Assembly (NCBI GenBank): GCA_017620615.1
Contig: JAGAUW010000006.1
Coordinates: 62,001 to 126,000, forward strand
DNA: 64,000 nucleotides
From: Clostridia bacterium
Lineage (GTDB): Bacteria; Bacillota; Clostridia; Monoglobales; Monoglobaceae
Reading direction: 5' to 3'
Shown: positions 26,501-35,866 of the stretch, piece after piece
How the letters are laid out: every line of letters begins with the position of its first letter
Position numbering within the stretch: position 1 is the stretch's first letter
Notes under the pieces: model-generated
Databases searched by the model: none
Told to the model about the DNA's origin: nothing
What the model saw: the letters and a program-made list of their open reading frames with translations, nothing else
Program-made: the position numbers and the translations under genes

Positions 26501-28219
26501 TTGAAAGAAAAAGGTGGAAAATTTCTGCAGGGTGCCTTGATTCTTGCAGGAGCAAATTTCCTTGTTAAAATTATCGGTGCTTTGTTTAAAGTTCCGCTTT
26601 ATAACCTTATTGGTGAAGAGGGAAGCGGAATTTTCAATGTTGCATACCAGATTTATACATTTATGTTTATTATCGCAACTGCCGGATTTCCCATTGCTGT
26701 TTCCAAAATGGTGGCAGAAAGCATTGCTAAGGGCGACGAATATGACGCAAGACGGATTTTTCAGACAGCCACGTTTTTGCTTGGCATTATAGGAATTATC
26801 GGAAGTACGGTTCTCTATACCTTTGCGGAACCACTTGCAAATCTCCTTGGAAACGCTGACTCGGCTCTTGGAATAAAGGTAATTGCCCCGGGTGTGTTTT
26901 TTGTTTCCCTTGTTTCTGCATACAGAGGATATTTTCAGGGAAAACAAAATATGTTCCCGACAGCAGGTTCTGAAGTGGTAGAGGCTGGCGGAAAGCTTTT
27001 AATTGGTATTGCAGCCGCCGCAGCTATTATGAACGCAAGACTTAACGCACCGGGCACAAGCTTCCCTGAAAATATCTTTTCGTCTCATGAACGGACTGTG
27101 TATTCTGCAACGGGTGCGATTTTCGGTGTTACTGCCGGTACGTTTCTTGCTCTTGTGCTTATGCTTATTATATACAGCAGCAAGGAAAGAAAAATAAAGC
27201 CGGTTCCACCCAAAGAAATAAGAGCAAGAAAAGAAATACTTAAAAATCTTGTAAAAATTGCCATACCTATCACCATAGGTGCATCTGTTTCAAGTCTTAC
27301 GAGTCTTGTTGACCTTGCTACAATTATGAACAGACTTGTGGTTAACCCCGATGTTTTTGATAGCTATGCTCACCTCTTTGCTGAGGGGACAGAGTTTGCA
27401 AGAAAAGCAGTTGAAGAGGGTTGGGAGGGAATTACGCTTCTTCAGAAAAAAGCAAATTCTCTTTATGGTGTATACACAGGTCAGGCACAGACAATGTTCA
27501 ATCTTCCGCTTACCATAGTGGTAGGGCTCAGTATGAGTATCGTTCCTGCGATCTCAACAGCTCTTGCAGAAAAGAACTTTAAGGATGCCCAGACTATGAC
27601 CAGAAGTGTTCTTAAGATAACTTCTATTTTTGCTCTTCCTTGTGCAGTAGGATTTTTTGTGTTGGCTGAGCCGATTTTGAGGATTTTGTACAGCGATGCA
27701 AACGGATATCTTCTTCTTGAGAAGCTTGCTTTTGCTGTGCCGTTTGTGGCGTTGGTTTCTGTCAGCAATTCTGTGCTTCAGTCATACGGGAAGGTTTATT
27801 ACCCCGTCTTCAATATGCTTATCGGCGGCTTGGTAAAGGTGCTTATGAACTATACGCTGATTCCTGTCTGGGGCATAGACGCTGCACCCCTTGCAACAAC
27901 GGCTTGCTATGGCATTATTGCGGTGCTTAATTTCTTCTGCATTATGTATAAATTGAAAGTTAAAATAAATCCGTTTGATATGATTTTAAGACCCCTTTGT
28001 GCGTCAGTTGTTATGGGTGCGGTTGTTATGGTTTTGTATCGAAGCATTTCAGGAATTATCCCATTCTCAAGAATTGTGACCATTGCGGTCATTGGCGTGG
28101 GTGCATTGGTTTATCTTGTGGCGGTGTTGTTGGTTAAGGCGCTTGATAAAGGTGATGTGCTGAATTTGCCCAAGGGCGAAAAAATTGCGGCACTTATGAC
28201 GAAATATAAGTTACTTTAA
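26501..28219 (+). CDS. SpoVB/YabM-type MurJ-like polysaccharide flippase
   Basis: MOP-superfamily membrane transporter of the SpoVB/MurJ group, which flips lipid-linked wall precursors. I use TTG 26501 because TAGGAGGCGG precedes it; the TTG at 26474 has no ribosome site. This gives 572 residues with about 14 membrane segments. It begins with FLQGALILAGANFLVKIIGA and includes EEGSGIFNVAYQIY, which are typical of the family. The order flippase-mazG-S4 protein matches B. subtilis yabM-yabN-yabO, so it is more likely the YabM orthologue than SpoVB itself. Confidence 0.88.
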   Translation: MKEKGGKFLQGALILAGANFLVKIIGALFKVPLYNLIGEEGSGIFNVAYQIYTFMFIIATAGFPIAVSKMVAESIAKGDEYDARRIFQTATFLLGIIGIIGSTVLYTFAEPLANLLGNADSALGIKVIAPGVFFVSLVSAYRGYFQGKQNMFPTAGSEVVEAGGKLLIGIAAAAAIMNARLNAPGTSFPENIFSSHERTVYSATGAIFGVTAGTFLALVLMLIIYSSKERKIKPVPPKEIRARKEILKNLVKIAIPITIGASVSSLTSLVDLATIMNRLVVNPDVFDSYAHLFAEGTEFARKAVEEGWEGITLLQKKANSLYGVYTGQAQTMFNLPLTIVVGLSMSIVPAISTALAEKNFKDAQTMTRSVLKITSIFALPCAVGFFVLAEPILRILYSDANGYLLLEKLAFAVPFVALVSVSNSVLQSYGKVYYPVFNMLIGGLVKVLMNYTLIPVWGIDAAPLATTACYGIIAVLNFFCIMYKLKVKINPFDMILRPLCASVVMGAVVMVLYRSISGIIPFSRIVTIAVIGVGALVYLVAVLLVKALDKGDVLNLPKGEKIAALMTKYKLL

Positions 28220-28242
28220 GAAAAAATCAGGAGAGTTTTTGT

Positions 28243-28932
28243 ATGAAAGAAAAGTATATCTTTGAGGATTTAGTTGAAATAGTTGAAAAGCTACGCTCGG
28301 AAGACGGTTGCCCGTGGGATATTGAACAGACTCACCAGAGCATCAAGCACAGCATTATTGAAGAAGGTTATGAGCTTATTGAAGAGCTTGACAACTGCAA
28401 CTGGGAAAAAGCTGCTGATGAAAGTGGGGATTTGCTTTTGCAGGTGGTTTTTCACGCAAGAATAGGTCAGGAAAATGGTGAGTATAATATTGATGACGTG
28501 ATAAATGCAGTGTGCAAAAAACTCATACACCGTCATCCTCATGTTTTTGGCGATGTCAGTGTCCAAAACAGCGAGGAGGTACTCAGAAACTGGAATCGCA
28601 TAAAACGTGAAGAACGAAGTCAAAAGACTGTAGCTCAGGATATGGCGGAGGTTTCAAAGTATCTTCCGGCACTTATGCGGGCTGAAAAAATTCAGGGCAA
28701 GGCACAGCGTGACGGCTATGTGTTCAGCGAGCCGGTTCTTGTGGCGGAAAACATCTCACAGCTCATTTCAATTATGCTTTCAAATACCGATGCCGAAGTG
28801 GCTGAAAAGTATATAGGAAAGATGCTTTTTGATATTGTTTCTATGTCTGAAAAGATGGGAGTCAACGCAGAAACAGCACTTGCAAAGCATATAGAATCTT
28901 TCATTCAGGAATATTCAAAGCACGAGGGGTAG
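28243..28932 (+). CDS. mazG: Nucleoside triphosphate pyrophosphohydrolase MazG
   Basis: Hydrolyses nucleoside triphosphates to monophosphates, a house-cleaning role. The 229-residue protein has the MazG core LRSEDGCPWDIEQTHQSIK, EEGYELIEEL and DESGDLLLQVVFHA, which carry the metal-binding Glu and Asp residues. A second, degenerate MazG repeat forms the C-terminus. It lacks the N-terminal methylase-like domain of B. subtilis YabN. It is 23 nt downstream of the flippase and 7 nt upstream of the S4 gene. Confidence 0.94.
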   Translation: MKEKYIFEDLVEIVEKLRSEDGCPWDIEQTHQSIKHSIIEEGYELIEELDNCNWEKAADESGDLLLQVVFHARIGQENGEYNIDDVINAVCKKLIHRHPHVFGDVSVQNSEEVLRNWNRIKREERSQKTVAQDMAEVSKYLPALMRAEKIQGKAQRDGYVFSEPVLVAENISQLISIMLSNTDAEVAEKYIGKMLFDIVSMSEKMGVNAETALAKHIESFIQEYSKHEG

Positions 28933-28939
28933 AAAAGTT

Positions 28940-29185
28940 ATGAGACTGGATAAATATTTGAAGGTATCAAGACTGATAAAACGTCGTACAGTGGCAAATG
29001 AGGCGTGTGACGGTGGCAGAGTGTCTGCAAACGGCAAGGTTGTCAAGGCGTCGTATGACGTGAAGGTGGGCGATATCTTAGAGATAAGATTTGGAAGTCG
29101 CGAACTTAAAATAAAGGTAACTGACGTCCGTGAACAAGTGGGAAAGGCGGAGGCAACCACCCTTTACGAAGTTATTCCGGAATAA
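28940..29185 (+). CDS. rqcP: RqcP, S4-domain ribosome quality-control factor (YabO/Hsp15-like)
   Basis: 81-residue S4 RNA-binding protein. In B. subtilis this protein binds the 50S subunit and helps RqcH add alanine tails to stalled nascent chains. The S4 motif MRLDKYLKVSRLIKRRT followed by NGKVVKASYDVKVGD covers most of the protein. Its position after mazG matches yabN-yabO. It ends at a strong terminator that closes the operon. Confidence 0.92.
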   Translation: MRLDKYLKVSRLIKRRTVANEACDGGRVSANGKVVKASYDVKVGDILEIRFGSRELKIKVTDVREQVGKAEATTLYEVIPE

Positions 29186-29189
29186 ATTC

Positions 29190-29217
29190 AAAGAGGCGAA
29201 AATTTGCCTCTTTTTTT
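29190..29217 (+). terminator. Terminator after rqcP
   Basis: AAAGAGGC and GCCTCTTT pair (29190-29213) and run into a T-tract of seven. Confidence 0.88.
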
Positions 29218-29240
29218 GTTGGAAATTCCTGAAAAAATGC

Positions 29241-29269
29241 TTGACAAATCGGTTAAAATTTATTAAAAT
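29241..29269 (+). promoter_or_regulatory. Promoter of rny
   Basis: TTGACA, 17-nt spacer, TAAAAT. It lies about 165 nt before the rny start codon, leaving a long untranslated leader. Confidence 0.7.
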
Positions 29270-29332
29270 TATAATAACGTATGTTTAGCTTTAGGGCGTA
29301 CGTCACGTTCTTTAAATGTATTTCTTTGCGAG

Positions 29333-29367
29333 TGCCGTTGTTGCCACTGTTGTGGCACTTTACGGCA
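29333..29367 (+). promoter_or_regulatory. Stable two-step hairpin in the rny leader
   Basis: An outer stem TGCCGT/ACGGCA and an inner stem TGCCAC/GTGGCA are separated by a small internal loop. No T-run follows, so it is not a terminator. It is a candidate autoregulatory or mRNA-processing element. Confidence 0.5.
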
Positions 29368-29434
29368 AAATGGCGATGTGATTATATAATCTATGATTTA
29401 TACGTCAAATTTGATATAGAGGAGGTGTAATACT

Positions 29435-31006
29435 ATGGACGGGATAGAATTCATAATCCTCATTGGCATTGTGGTGCTGGCGGTTATTGGTATGTTTGTT
29501 ACTTTCCGAATTGGATATTCATACCGCAAAAAGGTTGCAGAGCTTAGAATAAGCAGTGCTGAAGAGGAAGCAAAAAAGATTATTGAAAATGCAAAATCAA
29601 AAGCAGTTAAAGATGCAGAACACGCAAAAAAAGAAAGACTTTTAGAAGCAAAAGAAGAAATACATAGAGAACGAAATGAACTTGACAAGGAAATAAAAGA
29701 AAGAAGAAATGAACTTCAGCGTCAGGAGCGTCGAATTCAGCAGAAGGAAGACACAATTGACAAAAAGACTCAGGTTCTTGAAAAGAAAGAAGAACAGGTT
29801 CAAAACAAAATTGCTGAAGTTGACGAACTCAAAGAAGAGGTTGAAAAGGTTAAAAAGCTTCAGCTTTCACAGCTTGAAAAGCTTGCTGAACTTTCTGTGG
29901 CAGAGGCAAAGGATATGCTTCTCAAACAGGTTGAAATCGACGCAAGGCACGATGCAGCATTGCTTATAAAGAGCATCGAGGATCAGGCAAAAGAAGAGGG
30001 CGAGGCAAAGGCTCGAAACATCATTACAGGTGCTATTCAGCGCTGTGCTGCTGACCACGTTGCAGAAACAACGGTTTCTGTTGTTCAGCTTCCCAATGAT
30101 GAAATGAAGGGCAGAATTATCGGCCGTGAGGGAAGAAATATTCGCTCTATTGAAACACTCACAGGGGTTGATTTGATTATTGACGATACTCCTGAAGCGG
30201 TTATCCTTTCAAGCTTTGACCCGGTAAGACGTGAGATTGCAAGACTTTCTCTTGAAAAACTCATTGTTGACGGAAGAATCCATCCGGGCAGAATCGAGGA
30301 AACTGTTGAAAAATCAAGAAAAGAAGTTGAAGCCATCATCAAACAAGAGGGTGAACAGGCTACATTTGATACAGGTGTTCATGGTCTCCATCCTGAACTT
30401 ATCAAGCTTCTTGGACGCCTTAAATACCGTACAAGTTACGGACAGAATGTTCTCAAACATTCTATTGAGGTTGCACACCTTGCGGGTCTTATGGCGGCTG
30501 AACTTGGCGCAGACGTTGCACTTGCAAAACGTTCAGGTCTTCTCCACGACATAGGAAAGGCTATTGACCACGAGGTTGAGGGTTCACACGTTACAATCGG
30601 TGCTGATGTTGCCAAGAAATACAAAGAAAACGACAAGGTTGTCCATGCGATTATGGCACATCACGGCGATGTTGAGCCAAACTCATGTGTTGCTTGTCTC
30701 GTTCAGGCAGCGGATACAATTTCTGCAGCAAGAACAGGCGCAAGACGTGAAAATATTGAGTCTTACATCAAAAGACTTGAAGCCCTTGAAGAAATTGCCA
30801 ACTCTTTCGAGGGCGTTGAAAAATCATTTGCAATTCAGGCTGGCCGCGAAGTCAGAATTATGGTTAAGCCTGACCGCGTGAATGATGATGAAACAATCCT
30901 TTTGGCAAAAGATATTGTCAAGAAGATTGAGAGCACAATGGAATATCCTGGACAAATTAAAGTCAATGTTATCCGTGAGCTCAGAACAGTTGAATATGCT
31001 AAATAG
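29435..31006 (+). CDS. rny: Ribonuclease Y
   Basis: Membrane-anchored endoribonuclease that initiates mRNA decay in Firmicutes. The 523-residue protein has an N-terminal membrane helix (about residues 4-25), then a long charged coiled coil to about residue 200. A KH domain ([17 protein letters not shown]) and an HD hydrolase domain ([17 protein letters not shown]) follow. The ATG is preceded by AGGAGGTG. The long leader contains a stable hairpin. ymdB follows after the terminator, as in B. subtilis. Confidence 0.97.
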   Translation: MDGIEFIILIGIVVLAVIGMFVTFRIGYSYRKKVAELRISSAEEEAKKIIENAKSKAVKDAEHAKKERLLEAKEEIHRERNELDKEIKERRNELQRQERRIQQKEDTIDKKTQVLEKKEEQVQNKIAEVDELKEEVEKVKKLQLSQLEKLAELSVAEAKDMLLKQVEIDARHDAALLIKSIEDQAKEEGEAKARNIITGAIQRCAADHVAETTVSVVQLPNDEMKGRIIGREGRNIRSIETLTGVDLIIDDTPEAVILSSFDPVRREIARLSLEKLIVDGRIHPGRIEETVEKSRKEVEAIIKQEGEQATFDTGVHGLHPELIKLLGRLKYRTSYGQNVLKHSIEVAHLAGLMAAELGADVALAKRSGLLHDIGKAIDHEVEGSHVTIGADVAKKYKENDKVVHAIMAHHGDVEPNSCVACLVQAADTISAARTGARRENIESYIKRLEALEEIANSFEGVEKSFAIQAGREVRIMVKPDRVNDDETILLAKDIVKKIESTMEYPGQIKVNVIRELRTVEYAK

Positions 31007-31023
31007 GAGCCAAAGCTCCATGG

Positions 31024-31052
31024 AAAAAGGCTGCTGTTTGCAGCCTTTTTCT
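31024..31052 (+). terminator. Terminator between rny and ymdB
   Basis: AAAAAGGCTGC and GCAGCCTTTTT form an 11-bp stem with a 5-nt loop, ending in a T-tract. ymdB begins 40 nt later, so some read-through is likely. Confidence 0.8.
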
Positions 31053-31089
31053 GACTTTTTAAATCTAAAAATTGAAAGGTAATTGACCA

Positions 31090-31887
31090 ATGAGAATTCT
31101 TACAGTAGGAGATATTGTGGCGTCTGACGGACGTGAATTTATATACAACAATTTAGGAAGAATAAAAAAGAAATTTAATATAGATTATTGCATAGCAAAT
31201 GGCGAAAATTCTGCCAATACCAATGGCATAACGCTGGATATTGCGAAAAATTTGATTATGTCTGGTGTGGACGTTATCACCCTGGGCAATCACACCTTCG
31301 CAAATCGCGAATATGCCGGGGTTCTTAATGACAATGAAAGGGTTATAAGACCTGCGAACTATCCAAGTGAGACTGAGGGCTCTGGGTATTTTGTTGACGA
31401 TTTGGGAAATGTGAGAATCGGCGTTATAAATGCTATGGGAAGAATAAATATGGAGGCTCTTGATTGTCCATTCAGGGCTACCGAAAAAATTATTGAGAAT
31501 ATAAAAGACAAAACTGACATAATAATCATTGACTTCCATTGTGAAACCAGCAGTGAAAAACTTGCTTTTGGAAACTATTTTGACGGCAAGGCGACTGCGG
31601 TTTTCGGCACTCACACCCATATCCAGACGGCTGATGAACATATCTTGCCCAACGGAACAGGATATATCAGCGATCTTGGTATGACCGGCGTCAGAGACTC
31701 TATTTTGGGGGTCAAAAAAGAGATAATAATGGATTTGTATTATACCAGAAAAAAATACCGGTTTGAAAAAGCAGAGGGTGAAGTCTGGTTTTCAGGTGCA
31801 ATCTTTGAAATTGATGACAAGACAAAAAAGGTTTTGGGGATTGAAAGACTGCATTTTTCAGCGGCAGAGCTTGCCAAAATGGAATAG
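31090..31887 (+). CDS. ymdB: YmdB-family metallophosphoesterase
   Basis: Phosphodiesterase of the TIGR00282 family; B. subtilis YmdB hydrolyses cyclic nucleotides and affects biofilm and nanotube gene expression. The 265-residue protein has metal-binding motifs at VGDIV, NGENSAN, LGNHTFAN, DFHCETSSE and GTHTHIQTAD. Its place after rny copies the B. subtilis rny-ymdB order. It is followed after 11 nt by pgeF. Confidence 0.93.
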   Translation: MRILTVGDIVASDGREFIYNNLGRIKKKFNIDYCIANGENSANTNGITLDIAKNLIMSGVDVITLGNHTFANREYAGVLNDNERVIRPANYPSETEGSGYFVDDLGNVRIGVINAMGRINMEALDCPFRATEKIIENIKDKTDIIIIDFHCETSSEKLAFGNYFDGKATAVFGTHTHIQTADEHILPNGTGYISDLGMTGVRDSILGVKKEIIMDLYYTRKKYRFEKAEGEVWFSGAIFEIDDKTKKVLGIERLHFSAAELAKME

Positions 31888-31898
31888 GAGAATTTTTT

Positions 31899-32687
31899 GT
31901 GAAAATTGATATTGACGAAAGGGTTTACCTGAAAAGTAAAGTCCTCGATAGTGTTGATAGTGTAAAACATTGCTTCACCACAAAATGCGGTGGGGTAAGC
32001 TCGGGAAAAATTTCGGGACTTAATCTGGGCTTTCGTTGTGGCGATAATCCCGATAGCGTTACAGAAAATTATAGACTTGTGGCAAAGGATATGGGGTTTC
32101 CTTTTGAAAGAATTACAGCGGGCAGACAGACACATTCAGCAAACATCCGAATTATAACAAATGAAGACGCAGGAAAGGGTGTAAATCGTGAGAGTGAAAT
32201 GCAGGATATTGACGGACTTGTTACCGATGTAGCGAATCTTCCTCTTGTGGTTTTTTATGCTGACTGTGTACCAATTTTGCTTGCGGATGAAAAGGCTGGC
32301 GTCATTGCAGCTGTACATTCTGGCTGGCGCGGTACGGTGAGTGAGATTGCTGGAAAAGCAGTGGAGATAATGAAAAATGAATTTTCATCTCGTCCTGAAA
32401 ATATAAAAGCGGCAATAGGTCCATCCATAGGGAAGTGTTGTTTTGAAACCGGTTGGGAGGTTGCAAGTCAATTTGACGCCGCTTTGGTTGAAGAAAATGA
32501 TGACGGAAAATTTTTTGTGGACCTTTGGGAAGCTAACAAGATGATACTTAAAAAATCAGGAATAAAAGAAGAAAATATTGATGTGCTTGAAATTTGCACA
32601 GTATGCAATTCGGATATGCTGTATTCCTATCGTGTGCATAAGGATGACACGGGAAGAATGGGCGCGTTTATTATGCTTGAAAAATAG
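31899..32687 (+). CDS. pgeF: Peptidoglycan editing factor PgeF (YfiH/DUF152)
   Basis: Copper/zinc-type hydrolase of the YfiH family. In E. coli it prevents misincorporation of L-Ser or Gly at the second position of UDP-MurNAc peptides. The old name polyphenol oxidase is misleading. The 262-residue protein starts at GTG 31899 with AGGAGA upstream. The metal site His-Cys-His is visible in RQTHSANI, ADCVPILL and HSGWRGT. It is in tandem with ymdB and a lipoprotein gene. Confidence 0.92.
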   Translation: MKIDIDERVYLKSKVLDSVDSVKHCFTTKCGGVSSGKISGLNLGFRCGDNPDSVTENYRLVAKDMGFPFERITAGRQTHSANIRIITNEDAGKGVNRESEMQDIDGLVTDVANLPLVVFYADCVPILLADEKAGVIAAVHSGWRGTVSEIAGKAVEIMKNEFSSRPENIKAAIGPSIGKCCFETGWEVASQFDAALVEENDDGKFFVDLWEANKMILKKSGIKEENIDVLEICTVCNSDMLYSYRVHKDDTGRMGAFIMLEK

Positions 32688-32700
32688 AGGACAAGGATTT

Positions 32701-34263
32701 ATGTTTAGAAAAATTTTGGCTGCTGTTTTGGCGGTTACCATGGTGCTTTTGCTTTTGTGTGGTTGTGGAGACTCGGATAAAGTTAAAGAGAAAAAATCAG
32801 AAAAGAAGAATACGGCTGAAGAAATAGTTATTTCTTCATACAAGCCGGATACGTTATGCCCTGTGCTCAGCACAAATGAGGCAAACATCGGGATGCTGGG
32901 TATTGTATATGACAGCCTTATTTCACTGCCGGACAATCTTTTCCCAGAAAGCTGCCTTGCTGAAAGCTGGTCGGTTTCAGAAAACGGAATAAAGTGGCAT
33001 TTTGCTCTCCGCAAGGATGTGATGTGGCACGATGGTACGGCATTTGGCGCAGAGGACGTTATTTATACTATTGAAACAATAAAGAAAAACGAAAACAGTA
33101 TATACGCCTACAATGTGTCATTACTGGACAAAATACAGAAAAATGGTGATTTTGAGCTTGAAATCAGCCTGAAAGAGCCATGCATAAATTTTGCAAGCCT
33201 TTTGTATTTTCCAATTATAAAGAAACAGGATGGTGAAATAAATAAGGGTACATTTCGCCCAATTGGTACCGGACCATACCGTCTTGAAGACAGAAATGAT
33301 GGCAATATTCTTTATCTTGTAAAAAATGACAGTTGGTGGGGCGGTGAAGCTGTTACTGATTGCATCACCGTGAAAATGCTTCCTGATAACGATACCGCAC
33401 TTTATACATTCAGTTCGGGAAGTATAGATATGACGCTTTCAGAGGATATGAACTGGGGAAGATTTGTTGACCCAATTTCAGCGTCCTATGTTTCAATGCC
33501 AACGCCGATTTTTCACTTTTTGGGAATAAACCACAACAACGAAGTGCTGGGTTTGAAAGAGGTCAGACGGGCGCTGTCTTTGGCAATAAACCGCAGCAAG
33601 CTCGCTGAAGAGGTGATGATGGGGTATGCCACAGAAAGCAGTATTCCCATACATCCAAAGTGGTTTGTCTGGGGAGATAAAAAAATTGAATTTAAGCAAA
33701 GCTTTAGCGGCGCAAAAAAAGAACTCCATGAAAACGGCTGGGAAATAAAGAACGAAAATTATCAGAAAACTGTTGATGACAAAACCTGGACCTTGGAGCT
33801 TGGCATACTTTATAACGAGGAAAATCGGCAGAGAAAAGAAATTGCTGAGGCGGTGAAGCAAAACCTTGAGGAATTGGGCATAAAATCACATACAGAGGCG
33901 GTTTCTTTTGAAGAATACAATACCCGCATACAAGAGGGCGATTATGAAATATTTATAGGCAGCACCATAATTTCCCCTGAACTTACATTTTCCCTTATAA
34001 TTGGTGAGAATAATGTGTTTGGCTTTGAAAATGAGAAAATTGATGAAGCTATGAAAGCTATTGGCTCAAAGCACAGTGTATCGGGAATTGAAGAGGGTTA
34101 TGGGAAGTTGATTGATTGCTTTGATGAACTAAATCCTGTTGTGGGATTATTCTTTGAAGAAAAAATAATGGTATATAACAAACGCATTGAAAACGGAATT
34201 ACCCCGTCATATTTTGATGCATACAAGGGCATTGAATTTTTGCGGAAGGAAGAGAGTAAATAG
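32701..34263 (+). CDS. Solute-binding lipoprotein, family 5 (oligopeptide/nickel type)
   Basis: Extracytoplasmic binding protein for an ABC importer, 520 residues. The start is ATG 32701 after GGACAAGG; the longer open frame overlaps pgeF. The signal peptide ends in a lipobox (LLLCGC), so the mature protein would be lipid-anchored. Family-5 features are the N-terminal PDTLCPVLSTNEAN region and WHFALRKDVMWHDG. No permease or ATPase genes are adjacent, and it is embedded between pgeF and dinB. The cognate transporter must therefore lie elsewhere, or the protein has another role. Confidence 0.88.
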   Translation: MFRKILAAVLAVTMVLLLLCGCGDSDKVKEKKSEKKNTAEEIVISSYKPDTLCPVLSTNEANIGMLGIVYDSLISLPDNLFPESCLAESWSVSENGIKWHFALRKDVMWHDGTAFGAEDVIYTIETIKKNENSIYAYNVSLLDKIQKNGDFELEISLKEPCINFASLLYFPIIKKQDGEINKGTFRPIGTGPYRLEDRNDGNILYLVKNDSWWGGEAVTDCITVKMLPDNDTALYTFSSGSIDMTLSEDMNWGRFVDPISASYVSMPTPIFHFLGINHNNEVLGLKEVRRALSLAINRSKLAEEVMMGYATESSIPIHPKWFVWGDKKIEFKQSFSGAKKELHENGWEIKNENYQKTVDDKTWTLELGILYNEENRQRKEIAEAVKQNLEELGIKSHTEAVSFEEYNTRIQEGDYEIFIGSTIISPELTFSLIIGENNVFGFENEKIDEAMKAIGSKHSVSGIEEGYGKLIDCFDELNPVVGLFFEEKIMVYNKRIENGITPSYFDAYKGIEFLRKEESK

Positions 34264-35477
34264 TGAACAGAACTATTATTCACGTGGATATGGATGCATT
34301 TTTTGCCTCCATTGAGGTGCGGGATAACCCAAAGCTTTCAGGAAAACCTCTTATCATCGGCGCATTGCCGGGGGAAAGGGGGGTGGTTTCTACCTGCAGT
34401 TATGAGGCGAGGAAATACGGAATCCACTCCGCTATGAGCATAGCAGAAGCATACAGGCGGTGTCCTCACGGGATATATATGCACGGGGATATGCGAAAGT
34501 ATGAAAAAGCCTCTGATGAAATCCACAAGATTATGCTTAGGTTCACTGATATGATAGAATTTGTGGCTCTTGATGAGGGATATATGGACGTAACCAGTTC
34601 CTTGAGGCTTTTTGGCAGTGCTGAACAAATAGGAAAACAGCTGAAAGAAGAAATTTTCAAAAAAGTGGGGGTTACTTGTTCTGTTGGAATATCCTATTGT
34701 ATGATGGGCGCAAAGCTTGCCAGCGAAGAAAAGAAGCCGGACGGATTTTTTGTGATACCCGATAAAGAAGCACTTACAGCTCTTATCAGAAAAAGACCCG
34801 TTGGAGTTATTTACGGGATTGGAATGAAAACTCAGGAAAAACTGAAAAGTATGGGGATTGAAACTGTGGAAGACCTGATAGAAACCCCGCCTGAAAAGCT
34901 CAAAAGTTTCGGTGCTGTGGGAAGAGAAATGCTTGATTTGGCAATGGGAAATGATGACAGACGGGTTATTCCTGCGACGGTGTCAAAATCCATAGGAAGG
35001 GAATATACCTTTCAGGAAAACATAACCGAAAAGAGCATTATGGAAGAGACACTTCTGTTGCTTTGTAGAGATGTAAGCCTCAGGGCTAAAAGGCAAGGGC
35101 AGTGGGGAAGAACGGTAACTTTAAAAATAAAATTCAGCAATATGCAAAGTATAACCCGTTCAAAAACTGGCGATGCAATAAATTCTGCCAAAGAAATTTT
35201 TGCAAGGGTTAAGGAGCTTTTGAAAGATGAAAGACTTAAAGCCTCGGTGCGACTCGTGGGGGTTACTTTAGGGAATCTTCAAAACTCATGTGAGGATAAA
35301 TGCAAACAGCTTTCGCTTTTTGACGAGCTTGACAAATCCGAAAACGCCGCCAAAGAAAAGGCAAGGGCGTTGGATGATACGATTTTTGAGCTTCATACAA
35401 AATATGGAAGAAATATTTTAAAAACCGGAAAAGAGCTCGAGGTTCACAAAAAGATAATAAATACTGAAGAAGATTGA
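34263..35477 (+). CDS. dinB: DNA polymerase IV (Y family)
   Basis: Error-prone translesion polymerase, 404 residues. Motifs are HVDMDAFFASIE at the N-terminus, the catalytic acidic pair in LDEGYMDVTS (usually SxDEAYLD), and GVTCSVGISY. The helix-hairpin-helix and little-finger domains follow. A beta-clamp-binding peptide QLSLFDE lies near the C-terminus. It starts at GTG 34263, overlapping the lipoprotein stop codon by one base. No LexA box is visible upstream, so SOS control cannot be claimed. Confidence 0.94.
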   Translation: MNRTIIHVDMDAFFASIEVRDNPKLSGKPLIIGALPGERGVVSTCSYEARKYGIHSAMSIAEAYRRCPHGIYMHGDMRKYEKASDEIHKIMLRFTDMIEFVALDEGYMDVTSSLRLFGSAEQIGKQLKEEIFKKVGVTCSVGISYCMMGAKLASEEKKPDGFFVIPDKEALTALIRKRPVGVIYGIGMKTQEKLKSMGIETVEDLIETPPEKLKSFGAVGREMLDLAMGNDDRRVIPATVSKSIGREYTFQENITEKSIMEETLLLLCRDVSLRAKRQGQWGRTVTLKIKFSNMQSITRSKTGDAINSAKEIFARVKELLKDERLKASVRLVGVTLGNLQNSCEDKCKQLSLFDELDKSENAAKEKARALDDTIFELHTKYGRNILKTGKELEVHKKIINTEED

Positions 35478-35509
35478 TTTTTGTGCATGGCACAGAAAGG
35501 ATGATAAAA

Positions 35510-35863
35510 ATGAAACTTTTAGAGGTAAAAAGACTTTTGGATGCAGAGGTGCTTTGTGGTGAGGAATTGCTTGATGCTGAGGTGGACTCTGCGTTTGGCA
35601 GTGACCTTATGAGTGATGTTCTTGCTTTTGTGAACACAAGAGTACTGTTGCTTACGGGTTTGGTTAATCCTCAGGTGGTTAGAACTGCTGAAATGATGGA
35701 TATTTCTGCAATAGTTTTTGTTCGGGGGAAACAGCCAGGTGAGGAAATAATTGAATTGGCAAAGAGCAAAAACATGGTGCTTTTGACAACGGAGAATACT
35801 CTCTATACTGCCAGCGGAAAGCTCTACTTGGGAGGACTTACGGGCGAAGAAAAGGGGGAATAG
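35510..35863 (+). CDS. DRTGG-domain protein, copy 1
   Basis: 117 residues consisting of a single DRTGG-type domain, a ligand-binding module also found in HPr kinase N-termini and phosphotransacetylases. The frame opens at 35474, but AAAGG 9 nt before ATG 35510 sets the start. It contains the region FGSDLMSDVLAFV and ends with GGLTGEE. It is the first gene of a hydrogenase-linked set: DRTGG, ATPase, sensory hydrogenase, DRTGG, PHP. It may bind a nucleotide or small ligand; nothing more can be said from sequence. Confidence 0.8.
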   Translation: MKLLEVKRLLDAEVLCGEELLDAEVDSAFGSDLMSDVLAFVNTRVLLLTGLVNPQVVRTAEMMDISAIVFVRGKQPGEEIIELAKSKNMVLLTTENTLYTASGKLYLGGLTGEEKGE

Positions 35864-35866
35864 AGA

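Noticed and set aside
30824..31090. Minus-strand 88-codon frame over the rny 3' end and its terminator
   Set aside because: It runs through a strong terminator hairpin and is antisense to conserved rny sequence.
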